DNA of 64,000 nucleotides from Paenibacillus macerans (GCF_023715465.1 NZ_JAMBOE010000001.1:372001-436000), one strand, 5' to 3'. Numbered from the stretch's first letter, positions 51,596 through 60,618 are shown. A program made the numbers and translations. Notes: generated by a model from the letters alone, not told the origin.

Positions 51596-51943
51596 TTATG
51601 GTTGTTCGGTGTTCTTTTTGGTCCACCTGTCGGCATCGCGGGTTGCGAATTTATGCATCACCCTGTCATGCGCCTCCGTAAGGTCGATGCCCAGGGAATT
51701 GGCGAAACAGATCGTAATAAATAAAATATCGCCGAGCTCCAGCTCGATGGAATTTTCGGCTTCTTCCGGCTTTTTCGGCTTCTCTCCATACGTATGGTTT
51801 ACCTCGCGGGCCAGCTCGCCGACCTCTTCGCTCATGCGGGCCAGCATGGACAACGGGCTGAAATAGCCTTCCTTAAACTGCGATATGTAACGATCCACTT
51901 CGCGCTGCATCTCCGCCAGAGTTTTTTCTTTCAACGTCTTCAA
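51596..51943 (-). CDS. MazG-like nucleotide pyrophosphohydrolase (YpjD-like)
   Basis: The 115-residue protein is an all-helical NTP pyrophosphohydrolase with the MazG metal-binding pattern: MSEEVGELAREVNH near residue 37 and IELELGDILFITICFANSLGID near 65. It probably hydrolyses non-canonical nucleoside triphosphates to monophosphates. Its place next to the dapB group matches B. subtilis ypjD. The C-terminus RDADRWTKKNTEQP is charged. Confidence 0.88.
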   Translation of the reverse strand: MKTLKEKTLAEMQREVDRYISQFKEGYFSPLSMLARMSEEVGELAREVNHTYGEKPKKPEEAENSIELELGDILFITICFANSLGIDLTEAHDRVMHKFATRDADRWTKKNTEQP

Positions 51944-52095
51944 GCGCCTATCCCTCCGACAATATTCCCGTTTTTCCCTATGTTATCGTAAAGGCGGGGC
52001 GAAAACAAATCCTTTTTTAATCAGGGCAGAAAAAGGTATACTATTATAGGTTAAAAAATACAAAGGGTTATATTTTGGAACAGGTGAGGGATTGA

Positions 52096-52965
52096 ATGTT
52101 TTCGAACAAGCTGGCCGGGTTCTTTAAAACGCTTTTGCCGATACTGCTTGGTACCGCGGTATACGCGTTTGGACTTCTTTATTTTATACTGCCGAATCAA
52201 TTGATGGAAGGCGGCGTTACCGGGATTACGCTGCTGCTCAATTATGCGTTTGGCATTTCACCGTCGCTCTCCAACCTGCTGCTTAACATTCCGCTTTTTC
52301 TTCTTGGCTGGAAGGTTTTGGGCGGCCGCTCCATCGTCTGGACCGGAATCGGGATCGGCTCGCTTTCTTTTTTTCTGTGGTTGTTCGAACGGCTGATTGA
52401 TTACGGCTGGATCCTGCCGTTTGAAACGCACACCGACTATATTCTCGTTTCCTTGTATGCGGGGGTGACGCTGGGGGCCGGCCTTGGCATCGTCTTTCGT
52501 TTCGGCGGAACGACCGGAGGCTCGGACATCGTCGCCCGGATTTTGGGGCGCAAATTCGGGTTCAGCATGGGCCAGGTTATCCTGACGCTGGACGTGGTCA
52601 TCATCGGGATGTCGTTGTTTTATATTAGGAAAGAAAATATTTTGTATACGCTGGTCGCTGTGTTTATCGCTTCCAAAGTGATCGATTTCATTCAGGAAGG
52701 CGCGTATTCCGCCAAGGCGTTTACGATCATCAGCGATCACGCGCCGGAAATCGCCGAGATCATCACGAAGGAAATGGAACGCGGTGTCACACTGATTCCG
52801 GCAGTCGGCGCCTATTCCAAGCAGGCGAAGCATATGGCCTATTGCGTCGTCTCGCGGCAGGAAATCCGCCGGCTCCAGCGCATCGCCAAATCGGTCGATC
52901 CGCGGGCGTTCATCATTATCAGCGATGTGCATGATGTGCACGGGGAAGGGTTTAAAGAAGACTGA
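52096..52965 (+). CDS. YitT family membrane protein (YpjC-like)
   Basis: The 289-residue protein has five or six N-terminal membrane helices of the YitT/DUF161 type (ILPNQLMEGGVTGITLLLNYAFGI near residue 31; RFGGTTGGSDIVARILGRKFG near 136) and a C-terminal soluble DUF2179 domain (AFTIISDHAPEIAEIITKEMERGVTL). Function is unknown in this family. GGTGAGGG precedes the ATG. It is the only plus-strand gene in an otherwise minus-strand conserved block, facing the ypjB-like gene across a terminator. Confidence 0.9.
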   Translation: MFSNKLAGFFKTLLPILLGTAVYAFGLLYFILPNQLMEGGVTGITLLLNYAFGISPSLSNLLLNIPLFLLGWKVLGGRSIVWTGIGIGSLSFFLWLFERLIDYGWILPFETHTDYILVSLYAGVTLGAGLGIVFRFGGTTGGSDIVARILGRKFGFSMGQVILTLDVVIIGMSLFYIRKENILYTLVAVFIASKVIDFIQEGAYSAKAFTIISDHAPEIAEIITKEMERGVTLIPAVGAYSKQAKHMAYCVVSRQEIRRLQRIAKSVDPRAFIIISDVHDVHGEGFKED

Positions 52966-53006
52966 GGCGAGAAAAAATCGCGGCTACCGCGCGCCAACGA
53001 GACCCA

Positions 53007-53056
53007 AAATAGCCAGTGGCAAAGGATTGGCAATGATCCCTTACCACTGGCTATTT
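53007..53056. terminator. Bidirectional terminator between the yitT-like and ypjB-like genes
   Basis: AAATAGCCAGTGG (53007-53019) and CCACTGGCTATTT (53044-53056) form a perfect 13-bp stem between convergent genes, with a loop of 24 nt that itself can fold. Confidence 0.8.
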
Positions 53057-53064
53057 CGCTGGTG

Positions 53065-53970
53065 TTAAAAGCGGTACCGGTACGAATCCTCATCCGTTCT
53101 GCCCACCCCCGTAATCGCCTGGGCGGCCCGGTATTTGCGCAAACCCGCGTATCCTAAAGCGAGTACGATCCATAATCCGATCAGGCCGCTCCAATACCAC
53201 GGGTTCTCGTATCCGGCGATCGGCAGGAAGACGGGTTCCTCGCCTTTACGTCCGAACAGCGCCTTCAGCGCGCTTTCCCCCTGGCGAATCGCCTGTTTAA
53301 GCGCCGCTTCGTCCACCGGCTTGTCACTGCTCAACCTTTCGGCGTAAGACATCCACGAATCAAACCGGTTGACTGTGGATGGATCGCGGCGAATGGCAGC
53401 GGCCGGACGGATGGTTTCATAATGCTGCTGTAAATTTTGAAAAGCCGCGCGCAGTTTCTCCGCTTGTCCCCCCACGCGAGCATTGCTCATCTGCTGTATG
53501 TCATCGGCCATCACTTTATAATATTGCAGCCACAGCCCTTTGTCCTTATGAAGCAGGCTGTTTACGGCCAGCCGCAGTACGGCGGAAGAACGCGTCCATT
53601 CTTCGGGGACGATCTCGGCCCTTGCCAGCGTCTCCCTCACGTCCATAATGCTTTCCGCAAGCGCATGAATGCCTTCCACCGACGTCAAGCCTTTGAAGGA
53701 AACACCTTCAAGCGCGGCGATCAACCTTTCCATCTCAGCATGAGCTTCCTCGGCGTGCCCTTGCTGCATATGGCTGTACAGCGCTTCCGCCGCCGCTTCC
53801 AGCTGCTGCAGTTTATCGCCGCGCTCCTCATCGGACAGTTGTGAAACCGGAGCCGGGCCGCTTGACTGCTTCTCTACCGGTGAGGCCGCAGCCATCGCAC
53901 CATCCGCCAGCAACAGCAGCGGCAACAGCACAAGCAGCCACCCAAGCTTTCCTTTCGCTTTCACGGACAT
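53065..53970 (-). CDS. ypjB: Sporulation protein YpjB-like
   Basis: The 301-residue protein has a signal peptide (KGKLGWLLVLLPLLLLADGAMA, cleavage near AMA-A), a long helical extracytoplasmic region (QLEAAAEALYSHMQQGHAEEAHAEMERL) and a C-terminal membrane helix (WSGLIGLWIVLALGYAGL near residue 262). This architecture and the neighbours ypjA and qcrC agree with YpjB, a membrane protein of sporulating Bacilli with no firm biochemical role. Its presence supports an endospore-forming host. Confidence 0.82.
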   Translation of the reverse strand: MSVKAKGKLGWLLVLLPLLLLADGAMAAASPVEKQSSGPAPVSQLSDEERGDKLQQLEAAAEALYSHMQQGHAEEAHAEMERLIAALEGVSFKGLTSVEGIHALAESIMDVRETLARAEIVPEEWTRSSAVLRLAVNSLLHKDKGLWLQYYKVMADDIQQMSNARVGGQAEKLRAAFQNLQQHYETIRPAAAIRRDPSTVNRFDSWMSYAERLSSDKPVDEAALKQAIRQGESALKALFGRKGEEPVFLPIAGYENPWYWSGLIGLWIVLALGYAGLRKYRAAQAITGVGRTDEDSYRYRF

Positions 53971-54089
53971 CCCTCCCTACCATCATCGTATGGCAGGCTG
54001 TCCATGCGTAGAACCTTGAACGCTTAAGTACATGTTCAAAGATTCGATGTCGAGTCCGCTTCGTGACCTGTTTCGTGATTAAAATTTGA

Positions 54090-54716
54090 CTAGGCTCTTT
54101 TTGCGCCTTTCAGCGCCAGCCACCCGGCAATAACGCTGGCGGCGGTCAAAGCGACGGTAAACACCGTAACCGCAGGTACATCGTCCCACAACGTTTCCGG
54201 CAGCCACGGATACACTTCATATGTATAATCGACCGTATCGTTCAACAGCGTCCAGGCTCCGGCGCCGAGCAGCATGATCGGCCCAAACCGGTACAGGCGC
54301 ACGTACAGCAGCGCTTCCACGGCCATCGCCAAATGCGATGCGACCAGCATCCAGTCCTGCCAAACCAACGGTCCGCCTTGATAGGCGCCGGCAAAGATCA
54401 TCGACACCGCCCATACGCCGTATTTCACGCTCGTTACGACAGCCAGTCCTTCGAGCAGCGTGCGTATCGCCGTGAACCTCCCCAGCGCCTGCGGAAACAG
54501 AAGAAACAGCAGCGTTAACGTGAAAAAGAGGCTTGCCGTAGGGCTGTCGGGCACAAATATAATCTGCCAATGCGGATGGTTCTCCCACGTAAACCGCAGC
54601 TGCGAATCGTACCAAATATACCCGTAAATCGTGCCCAGCAAGTTGCATACGAATAAGGCCCACAAAATCGGACGGGACGACAAAAAGGCCCGGCTCCAGA
54701 AATACGATAATTTCAA
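54090..54716 (-). CDS. ypjA: DUF1405 membrane protein (YpjA-like)
   Basis: The 208-residue protein has about six membrane helices and the DUF1405 features: PILWALFVCNLLGTIYGYIWY near residue 16, FVPDSPTASLFFTLTLLFLL near 53, VKYGVWAV near 96 and the DTVDYTYEVYPWLPE segment near 161. Function is unknown. It lies directly downstream of qcrC, as in Bacillus, but a terminator stands between them, so expression may be partly separate. Confidence 0.88.
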   Translation of the reverse strand: MKLSYFWSRAFLSSRPILWALFVCNLLGTIYGYIWYDSQLRFTWENHPHWQIIFVPDSPTASLFFTLTLLFLLFPQALGRFTAIRTLLEGLAVVTSVKYGVWAVSMIFAGAYQGGPLVWQDWMLVASHLAMAVEALLYVRLYRFGPIMLLGAGAWTLLNDTVDYTYEVYPWLPETLWDDVPAVTVFTVALTAASVIAGWLALKGAKRA

Positions 54717-54733
54717 CGGACTGCTCCTTCCTC

Positions 54734-54769
54734 AAAAAAACCAAACCTGATCGAATCAACGATCAGGTT
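54734..54769 (-). terminator. Terminator of the qcrABC operon
   Basis: AACCTGATCG (54744-54753) and CGATCAGGTT (54760-54769) form a perfect 10-bp stem, with a T-rich tract (GGTTTTTTTG) on the minus strand downstream. Confidence 0.85.
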
Positions 54770-54786
54770 TTCGCATACTTTCTATT

Positions 54787-55659
54787 TTACTGTTCCGTTT
54801 TTTGTTTCGCAAGCCATTCGGCCAGGTGGTCGAGTTCCTCGTCCGTAACGCCGGCGCCGATCGCCGTGTCGTACATGGCCGGCATTTTGCCGTTGTAGCC
54901 TTCTTTGATGATCGACATGATTTCTTCCTTGCCGTGTTTGTCGCCTACACCGCGCAAGGAAGGACCGGCAGCCCCTTTCAGGTCAGCCGCGTGGCAGGAA
55001 ACGCAAGTCGCTTTCTTGTAGGTTTCCATCGCCGGGTCATCCTTATCCACGATCGCAACTTCCTGCTGTTTGGGCGCATTGGAAGTCGGCAAGCCTTGCT
55101 CCCGCTTTTCTCGCGCCTCTTCTTCCCGCTGAATATGCTCCGGAACTTGCCCCGTAGCTTTCAGTTCTTCCTGGTAATGCGTCCAAGCGAAGTTCGTCAA
55201 ATAGACGATCGACGCCAGCGAAAGGAACATCAGCGAGGAAGCGATCGGACGTTTGTAGAAGCGGCGCTCCTTGCCGCGGTCCAAAAACGGCGCCAGCAGC
55301 AGGCTGCCGAAAGCAACCCCGGGAATCCCGAGCGTGCCGAGCACGACATAATCGCCCGATGCGTACGGATATTTCAGGAATTGATACAGGAACAGGAAAT
55401 ACCAGTCCGGCATCGGAATGACCGATGCGGTCGGATTAGCCGGATAACCCAGCGGGGCCGGTTCGGCGATCGTCAGCACCAAAAAGCCGACCAGCACCAC
55501 GACGCCTACCATCCATTCCTTCAGCAAGAAGTTAGGGATAAACGCTTCGGATTTACCCGGGTATGCCGTGTAATCCGGAGGCGTGATAAATCCGTTGCCT
55601 TTACGTACACGCGAATCTCCGACGTATACGATCTTTTCCTTCGAATTGTTGTGGGCCAT
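54787..55659 (-). CDS. qcrC: Menaquinol-cytochrome c reductase, cytochrome b/c subunit
   Basis: QcrC combines the C-terminal half of cytochrome b (subunit IV-like) with a c-type heme domain, giving the b6c-type complex of Bacillota. The 290-residue protein has membrane helices around EWMVGVVVLVGFLVLTI and SLMFLSLASIVYL, the quinol-site motif PMPDWYFLFLYQFLKY near residue 83, and the heme c motif CVSCH near residue 219, with a later methionine ligand region NGKMPAMYDT. It acts in respiration at the membrane. It follows qcrB by 42 bp. Confidence 0.95.
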   Translation of the reverse strand: MAHNNSKEKIVYVGDSRVRKGNGFITPPDYTAYPGKSEAFIPNFLLKEWMVGVVVLVGFLVLTIAEPAPLGYPANPTASVIPMPDWYFLFLYQFLKYPYASGDYVVLGTLGIPGVAFGSLLLAPFLDRGKERRFYKRPIASSLMFLSLASIVYLTNFAWTHYQEELKATGQVPEHIQREEEAREKREQGLPTSNAPKQQEVAIVDKDDPAMETYKKATCVSCHAADLKGAAGPSLRGVGDKHGKEEIMSIIKEGYNGKMPAMYDTAIGAGVTDEELDHLAEWLAKQKTEQ

Positions 55660-55701
55660 AACCTCTATGCCCTCCCTTCTCCATTTTTAGTTAGAGGTAG
55701 C

Positions 55702-56373
55702 TTATAGCGGGCCGGAAATCCCTTGACGGCGGATCATGATGAAATGCCCCACCAGAAGGATCAACAGCACGGCCGGAAGGAAGAACACGTGAATCGCGAA
55801 GAAACGGGTCAGCGTTTCCGCGCCGACAATCGTACCGCCCTGCAGCAGTTCTTTAATGACCGGACCGAGTACCGGAACGGAGTTGGCGATTTCCAAAGTA
55901 ACTTTTGTCGCAAAGTATGCTTTGTTATCCCACGGCAGCAAATATCCCGTCAAGCCGAGACCGATCATGACGAAGAAAATCAGCATGCCCACAACCCAGT
56001 TCATTTCGCGCGGCGCTTTGTAGGAACCGGTAAAGAACACACGAAGGGTATGTAAGAACATCATAACGATAACCAAGCTCGCTCCCCAGTGGTGCATCCC
56101 ACGGACGATCTGGCCAAAAGCGACCTGCGTCTGCAAATATTCGACACTGGCGTAAGCGTTAATGATATCGGGAACGTAATACATCGTAAGAAACATCCCC
56201 GACAAAATCTGGATGACCGTGATAAAAAACGTCAAACCGCCGAAGCAATAAACAAAAGCGGAAAAATGATGCGCCGGGTTGACGTGCTCCGGAACCTCGT
56301 GATCGGCGACATCCCGCCAAATCGGCGTGATATCCAGACGTTCGTCAATCCAGTTGTATACGTTTTTAAACAT
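55702..56373 (-). CDS. qcrB: Menaquinol-cytochrome c reductase, cytochrome b subunit
   Basis: QcrB is the four-helix cytochrome b6-like subunit that oxidises menaquinol. The 223-residue protein has heme-ligand histidines in RGMHHWGASLVIVMMFLHTLRVF near residue 90 and in FFAIHVFFLPAVLLILLVGHFIMIRRQG near 195, with MLTGYLLPWDN-like GLTGYLLPWDNKAYFA near 140. The cysteine required for the covalent b-heme/c-type link is at the expected position in Bacillus homologues, but I could not verify it here. Length is normal. Confidence 0.95.
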   Translation of the reverse strand: MFKNVYNWIDERLDITPIWRDVADHEVPEHVNPAHHFSAFVYCFGGLTFFITVIQILSGMFLTMYYVPDIINAYASVEYLQTQVAFGQIVRGMHHWGASLVIVMMFLHTLRVFFTGSYKAPREMNWVVGMLIFFVMIGLGLTGYLLPWDNKAYFATKVTLEIANSVPVLGPVIKELLQGGTIVGAETLTRFFAIHVFFLPAVLLILLVGHFIMIRRQGISGPL

Positions 56374-56389
56374 CCGTATCTACGCCTCC

Positions 56390-56932
56390 TTATTTCACGA
56401 TCGTATTCGGGACCGTTTGACCCAAATACACCCAATTGTCTTTCACCATGACCTTGTACTCGTCAAGCGGCTTTGGCGCAACCGCCAGCTGCTTGCCTTC
56501 GATCGTGTAATGAGCTCCATGGCATGGGCAATGATATTCGTTTGGAAAGCTTTTGTCATTGTTCCAGCCAACCGTGCAACCCAAATGTTTACAGATCGGT
56601 GAAAGCGCATAAATTTTTCCACTCTCGTCTTTACGGATCCACGCCGTAAGCGATGCCGTACTTTGATACCATCCATCCTGCTGCTGCAATTCAAAGGAAA
56701 ATTCCTGCGGCTCATTTGTAATTTTGCTGACTTCGACCACTTTTACAAAAGTGCCTTCGCCTTTCTTGTGCAGAATTGGATCTACGGCAAACCGAACCAT
56801 GGGAAGCGTTACACCACCCACCATAAATGCAGTGGCGCCCCCAAGGGTGTATGTAAGAAATTGCCGACGGGACATTTCTTTGCGAATGGGCGGTTTATGC
56901 GATGATTCATGCTGGTCGTGCTGATTGCTCAT
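56390..56932 (-). CDS. qcrA: Menaquinol-cytochrome c reductase, Rieske iron-sulfur subunit
   Basis: QcrA carries the 2Fe-2S cluster that accepts an electron from menaquinol. The 180-residue protein starts with a soluble basic stretch and a twin-arginine-like MSRRQFLTYTLGG, then a membrane anchor (ATAFMVGGVTLPMV), and ends in a Rieske domain with cluster ligands CKHLGC near 112 and CPCHGAHY near 133. It is the first gene of qcrABC and starts 174 bp downstream of the divergent-looking gap after ypiF. Confidence 0.96.
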   Translation of the reverse strand: MSNQHDQHESSHKPPIRKEMSRRQFLTYTLGGATAFMVGGVTLPMVRFAVDPILHKKGEGTFVKVVEVSKITNEPQEFSFELQQQDGWYQSTASLTAWIRKDESGKIYALSPICKHLGCTVGWNNDKSFPNEYHCPCHGAHYTIEGKQLAVAPKPLDEYKVMVKDNWVYLGQTVPNTIVK

Positions 56933-57106
56933 ATGTCTTCAACCCCCTTTGCAACCAATTATTCCTGACTTTCAATGACAATAATCACAATATCGTCTAA
57001 GACATATTAATAATATATTAGCGTTTTAAGAGCGTCAAGAATTTGTCACATCTTTTTACGGGTGAAAAACCTTGTCATCCTTGAAAATGTCAATAATTTG
57101 TCACAT

Positions 57107-57538
57107 TCAAACTCTTGACCCGGTTGTCCACAAATGCTGGACTTTTTCTTTAACCCTTCCAGCCGCAGTCCCGCCATCGGGATCGGAAAAACGCCCAGGT
57201 GTTACGATGAGATCGGCGTTCGGCAGCTCCTTGTCAGCCCAATCGAGGTCGGCGGATATAACGATCGCATAGGCAAATCCGCTCCGCTTGACATTTTCGC
57301 AAACCTCATTGATCGTTTGAGACAAACGATCGCCAGTATATTGAAACGAGGGATATGTGACGACTCTGCCCTTAAAAGGGATTTCCACCCAATCCATGAC
57401 ACCCTTAAGTCTTTCCAATTTTCCCGTCACTTCATACGGTTGCTCCAGACCGGTTAACCCTGTGACCGGGATGAGGCAGGTGTCCAAATACGGGCGCAGC
57501 TCCTCCCACCCGGAAGCTTCTACTTCACTGAACTTCAT
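57107..57538 (-). CDS. ypiF: DUF2487 family protein (YpiF-like)
   Basis: The 143-residue protein matches DUF2487/YpiF in style: WEELRPYLDTCLIPVTGLTG near residue 11, RVVTYPSFQYTG near 58 and YAIVISADLDW near 89. The role is unknown. It lies directly upstream of qcrA on the same strand, as in B. subtilis, 174 bp away. No signal peptide or membrane helix is present. Confidence 0.85.
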   Translation of the reverse strand: MKFSEVEASGWEELRPYLDTCLIPVTGLTGLEQPYEVTGKLERLKGVMDWVEIPFKGRVVTYPSFQYTGDRLSQTINEVCENVKRSGFAYAIVISADLDWADKELPNADLIVTPGRFSDPDGGTAAGRVKEKVQHLWTTGSRV

Positions 57539-57622
57539 AAGACCTTATCCCCTTTCCTGATGATTTCCTTCCCAATTATAAACACGAACGATTGACAATA
57601 CCATCCTTCCGTCCTGATATCT

Positions 57623-57666
57623 AAAAAAAGATCGAGCAGCGCTTTTCGTCGCTGCTCGATCTTTTT
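57623..57666. terminator. Strong bidirectional terminator
   Basis: AAAAAAGATCGAGCAGCG and CGCTGCTCGATCTTTTTC form an 18-bp nearly perfect stem around CTTTTCGT, between the IDEAL-domain gene and ypiF on the minus strand. Confidence 0.95.
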
Positions 57667-57704
57667 CTACATTATATATTGCTGCGGATGATCCAATCTC
57701 AACG

Positions 57705-57884
57705 TTATTCCAATGTCTTCAGTTCATCCGTCAGGAGCCGGAAGGCAACCTCATCGCCGTTCGCCAAGGCGGTATCAATTTCACTGTAGATTTGTTCCGA
57801 GCGATGCTTCCGGAGCGCGTCGTCCCATACCATTTCGGCCGCCAAACTAAGCATTGCTTCATAAGTAACCTTCATCTGATCCAT
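57705..57884 (-). CDS. IDEAL-domain small protein
   Basis: The 59-residue protein consists of an N-terminal helical part (MKVTYEAMLSLAAEMVWDDAL) and a C-terminal IDEAL motif (IDTALANGDEVAFRLLTDELKTL), as found at the end of B. subtilis YpiB and in ComK/YpiB-type proteins. The domain is named for its conserved residues and has no firm function. GGAGGTG precedes the ATG at 57884 with 6-base spacing. It is placed where ypiB lies in B. subtilis but is much shorter than YpiB. Confidence 0.78.
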   Translation of the reverse strand: MDQMKVTYEAMLSLAAEMVWDDALRKHRSEQIYSEIDTALANGDEVAFRLLTDELKTLE

Positions 57885-57941
57885 AGGATGCACCTCCAAA
57901 CCATGGTTTTAAAACGAGTTCAACTGGGTTCAACTGCCTCT

Positions 57942-58457
57942 TTAAGAGATCCTATATTCTTTTCCTTTCGCCACGTAGCTTTCCGTTGTCAGCTTCATGC
58001 GCTGCAAATCTTCTTCCGTCAGTTCGCGTACGACTCTGGCCGGCGAGCCCAGAGAAAGTGTATAGGGTGGTATTTTTTTGTTTTCCGTAACCACCGAACC
58101 TGCTCCTATTAAAGCATATTCACCGATGTCGGCGCCGTTTAGGACGATCGCCCCCATCCCGATTAATGTGCCATGGCCTATACGGCATCCGTGAATGATC
58201 GCAGAATGCCCCACGGATACATCGTTTCCTACGATTAACGGCTGGGAAGTATTGACGTGTCCAACCACACCGTCCTGGATGTTCGTCCGATCTCCGATCA
58301 CAATTTCCGCCAAATCCCCGCGCAGCACGGCATTGTACCAAATGCTGGCCCAACTCCCCACCGTTACATCGCCGATCAGTTTGGCGCCATCGGCAACAAA
58401 TACGTTTGCCTCCACGACCGGCAGCTTTCCTTGATAACGAATCAGCACGCTGCTCAC
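57942..58457 (-). CDS. Gamma-carbonic-anhydrase-like hexapeptide-repeat protein
   Basis: The 171-residue protein is built of hexapeptide repeats forming a left-handed beta-helix (GDVTVGSWASIWYNAVLRGD, IVIGDRTNIQDGVVGHVN, VGNDVSVGHSAIIHGCRIGHGTLIGMGAIVLNGADIG) with three likely zinc-ligand histidines (His in VGHVN, in VGHSAI and in IHGC). It is the YtoA/CaiE/PaaY type; carbonic-anhydrase activity is possible but many members have other roles. It is a single gene between the IDEAL protein and the hypothetical helicase-like protein. Confidence 0.88.
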   Translation of the reverse strand: MSSVLIRYQGKLPVVEANVFVADGAKLIGDVTVGSWASIWYNAVLRGDLAEIVIGDRTNIQDGVVGHVNTSQPLIVGNDVSVGHSAIIHGCRIGHGTLIGMGAIVLNGADIGEYALIGAGSVVTENKKIPPYTLSLGSPARVVRELTEEDLQRMKLTTESYVAKGKEYRIS

Positions 58458-58517
58458 GCTCCCCTTTAGCTTAGAATTTGGGAGTGATTGTAGCAGTACC
58501 TTCAGGCGTTGTCAAAC

Positions 58518-59606
58518 CTATTTTTCCTGCAGTTTCGCCACCGCCGTATGGCCAAAGGGCGTCGCCTGAACGTAACGTTCATGCTGCTCGTCCTCCCCGA
58601 TGCGCACCATGCCGAGATGCAGCATCATGAACAGGATGCGCTCCTCAAATATCGCTGCGGGAGCATCATAATAAAACGGCTTGATCAGCGATTCTATTCT
58701 GCCGTACAGCGAGGACACCGTCACCCACTGGTTGGAACAGCGTTCGATCCAATAGACAAGCGACAGCAAATTGGGAATGGGACCTTTGTACAGCCTTAAC
58801 CAAAAACGGACGAACTGGATTGCCGGCTCTTTTTTACCTTCCGCCAGATACGCTTGTCCGGTCTCCGTCAACTCTAGCTGGCTGCCATTCTCTTGAATGA
58901 AACGGGAATGGTAGGCATAATCGTACAGCAAAGCAAACCGGTTGGGATAATCCTTGAACCGCCTTCCATACCCAAACCGCCAGCCCTTGCCGGCCAGCGC
59001 CTCGGACACGTGCAGTGACTCCATGATTTGCAGCTGGTTGCGCCGGTACATCACGCCTTCATTGTTCAGCGGAACGTCATGATTGCATACATACCGCAAA
59101 AACAGCAGCAGATCGGTTGCCAGCATGTCCGGCTCCTCACGGTAGACCGGAGGCTCGGCCGGCGCGGATCTCATTTCAGACTTAAACCGGATCTCCAGCG
59201 CTTCCCTAAACCGCCGCTTTAAGTCTTCGGGGACTTCAAACAGGTAACGGGTCTGGTGAGTGCTTCCGTTAAACAACCAGCCGCGCTGCCGGAACCTGGC
59301 GATCATTTCCCGCGGGCTCTCGCGGTCCTTGGCATCCTGCGTAAACCGCGACGCTTGCGCGCAAGCGATGAGCTCCTCCAGGCTGAACTGACGGCGCCCG
59401 CTAAATAGCAGCGTATTCAAGAAACGCAAATCCTCCATACTCATTCCGCTGACGTGCCGATCGATAAAATCACGGCGTCCCACGGTTTGCAGGATGGACT
59501 GGATCAGTTCATGCTTGGAATGACCGCTGCACTCGCACCTGTAATGATCCGCTATTCTGCTAAGCTGTCCGATATCGGCAAAAGAAAGCATATCCGCCAG
59601 ATTCAT
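58518..59606 (-). CDS. Conserved protein with SAP-like N-terminus and winged-helix style repeats
   Basis: I do not recognise a named family. The 362-residue soluble protein begins with a SAP-like segment (MLSFADIGQLSRIADHY, then SKHELIQSILQ), followed by HVSGMSMEDLRFLNTLLFSGRRQFSLEELI. The rest is rich in aromatic and charged helices (LLLFLRYVCNHDVPLNNEGVMYRRNQLQIMES and FVRFWLRLYKGPIPNLLSLVYWIER) resembling helicase-associated winged-helix proteins. It is in the block between the gamma-carbonic-anhydrase-like gene and the phosphatase gene. DNA binding is a guess from the N-terminus. Confidence 0.65.
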   Translation of the reverse strand: MNLADMLSFADIGQLSRIADHYRCECSGHSKHELIQSILQTVGRRDFIDRHVSGMSMEDLRFLNTLLFSGRRQFSLEELIACAQASRFTQDAKDRESPREMIARFRQRGWLFNGSTHQTRYLFEVPEDLKRRFREALEIRFKSEMRSAPAEPPVYREEPDMLATDLLLFLRYVCNHDVPLNNEGVMYRRNQLQIMESLHVSEALAGKGWRFGYGRRFKDYPNRFALLYDYAYHSRFIQENGSQLELTETGQAYLAEGKKEPAIQFVRFWLRLYKGPIPNLLSLVYWIERCSNQWVTVSSLYGRIESLIKPFYYDAPAAIFEERILFMMLHLGMVRIGEDEQHERYVQATPFGHTAVAKLQEK

Positions 59607-59683
59607 AGTTTACCGCCTCGCCGTTTTAATTCCATTATGGGATTATTTACCGGCGTTTATTCCGCGGCAAGCGAATTTATACA

Positions 59684-59712
59684 GAAAAAAATAACCCGGC
59701 CTCAGCCGGGTT
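59684..59712 (-). terminator. Terminator of the histidine-phosphatase gene
   Basis: AACCCGGC (59693-59700) and GCCGGGTT (59705-59712) form an 8-bp stem with a CTCA loop; the stop codon of the gene is inside the right arm, and a T-rich tract follows on the minus strand. Confidence 0.85.
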
Positions 59713-60310
59713 ACTTCTTTTTTTCGATCGCTTCTTCCAAATGACGGGTGCAATTGTACAACCGCATTTGCCAATCCTCGTCGTTTTTCTCCAAAATCGT
59801 CAACGACAAATTGCCGATCCGCTCGCTGTATTTATTTTGGTACAAGGCAACATACAGTTGAGCAAGCAATCCGCCGTGCGAAACGACAAGGACGTTATTG
59901 TCCGGGTACCGTTCCGCCAAATCCTTCATAAAAGCGAGCGCGCGTTTGCGAATATCCGCGTCTTTTTCCTGCCCCAGTTCCAGTTCATCCCAGTTTTTGC
60001 CCCATAACGTCTCCCGCTCTTCCGACGTCAGTCCTTCGGCCTGACCGAACGCACGCTCCATCAGCCGCGAATCGGGATCGTACAGCGGAATGCCAAGCGC
60101 CTCGGCAATGATGGAGCCTGTCTCCTGCGCCCGCGACAGCCCGCTCGTAATAACAAAATCCCAGCGGTATTCCTGCTCCTCCTGCAATCTATGCGCCAGC
60201 CGCTTCGCTTGCCTTCTTCCTTCCTCATTTAGCGGGATATCGCTTTGCCCCTGGATTTTTCCCGCTGCATTCCAATCGGTAAGTCCATGGCGTACTAACC
60301 CAACGAGCAT
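59711..60310 (-). CDS. Histidine phosphatase family protein
   Basis: The 199-residue protein has the RHG catalytic motif LVRHGLTDWN near residue 6, ITSGLSRAQETG near 55, the acidic MERAFGQAEG near 84 and the second histidine in VVSHGGLLAQ near 142. It belongs to the phosphoglycerate-mutase-like branch 1 of histidine phosphatases (CobC/PhoE/GpmB type), acting on phosphorylated metabolites; substrate unknown. Of two ATGs (60316 and 60310), the second is better placed after AAGGAGG. Confidence 0.88.
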   Translation of the reverse strand: MLVGLVRHGLTDWNAAGKIQGQSDIPLNEEGRRQAKRLAHRLQEEQEYRWDFVITSGLSRAQETGSIIAEALGIPLYDPDSRLMERAFGQAEGLTSEERETLWGKNWDELELGQEKDADIRKRALAFMKDLAERYPDNNVLVVSHGGLLAQLYVALYQNKYSERIGNLSLTILEKNDEDWQMRLYNCTRHLEEAIEKKK

Positions 60311-60618
60311 AATCATCCTCCTTATGTGTGCTTCACATTCCCGTATACGGCTTTATCGAGTATTACTTTATTATAAGAAAAATTTATATCGGCGTACACC
60401 CTATGAAGACAGACCGCATTTAACATATATCAAATCCTATTTTCCATTATTAGGTTGGTCATCTGTGAAAACCTAACGTATACTAAATCTATAAGACTAA
60501 TTTTTCTTATACATAGGTTGTGATTAGGTCTTTTTACCCGCGCAATGCGGCAAAAGGGCTCGGCTTAAAAAAAACGCTTGACGATGACCTTTGAGAGAGC
60601 CACGGTCGTCGAACTTCG
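60311..60618. other. Intergenic stretch, no gene seen
   Basis: AT-rich sequence with GTATACGG and ACCTAACGTATACTAAATCT strings. No coding frame, RNA motif or clear promoter pair was recognised. It leads into repeat array C. Confidence 0.5.
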
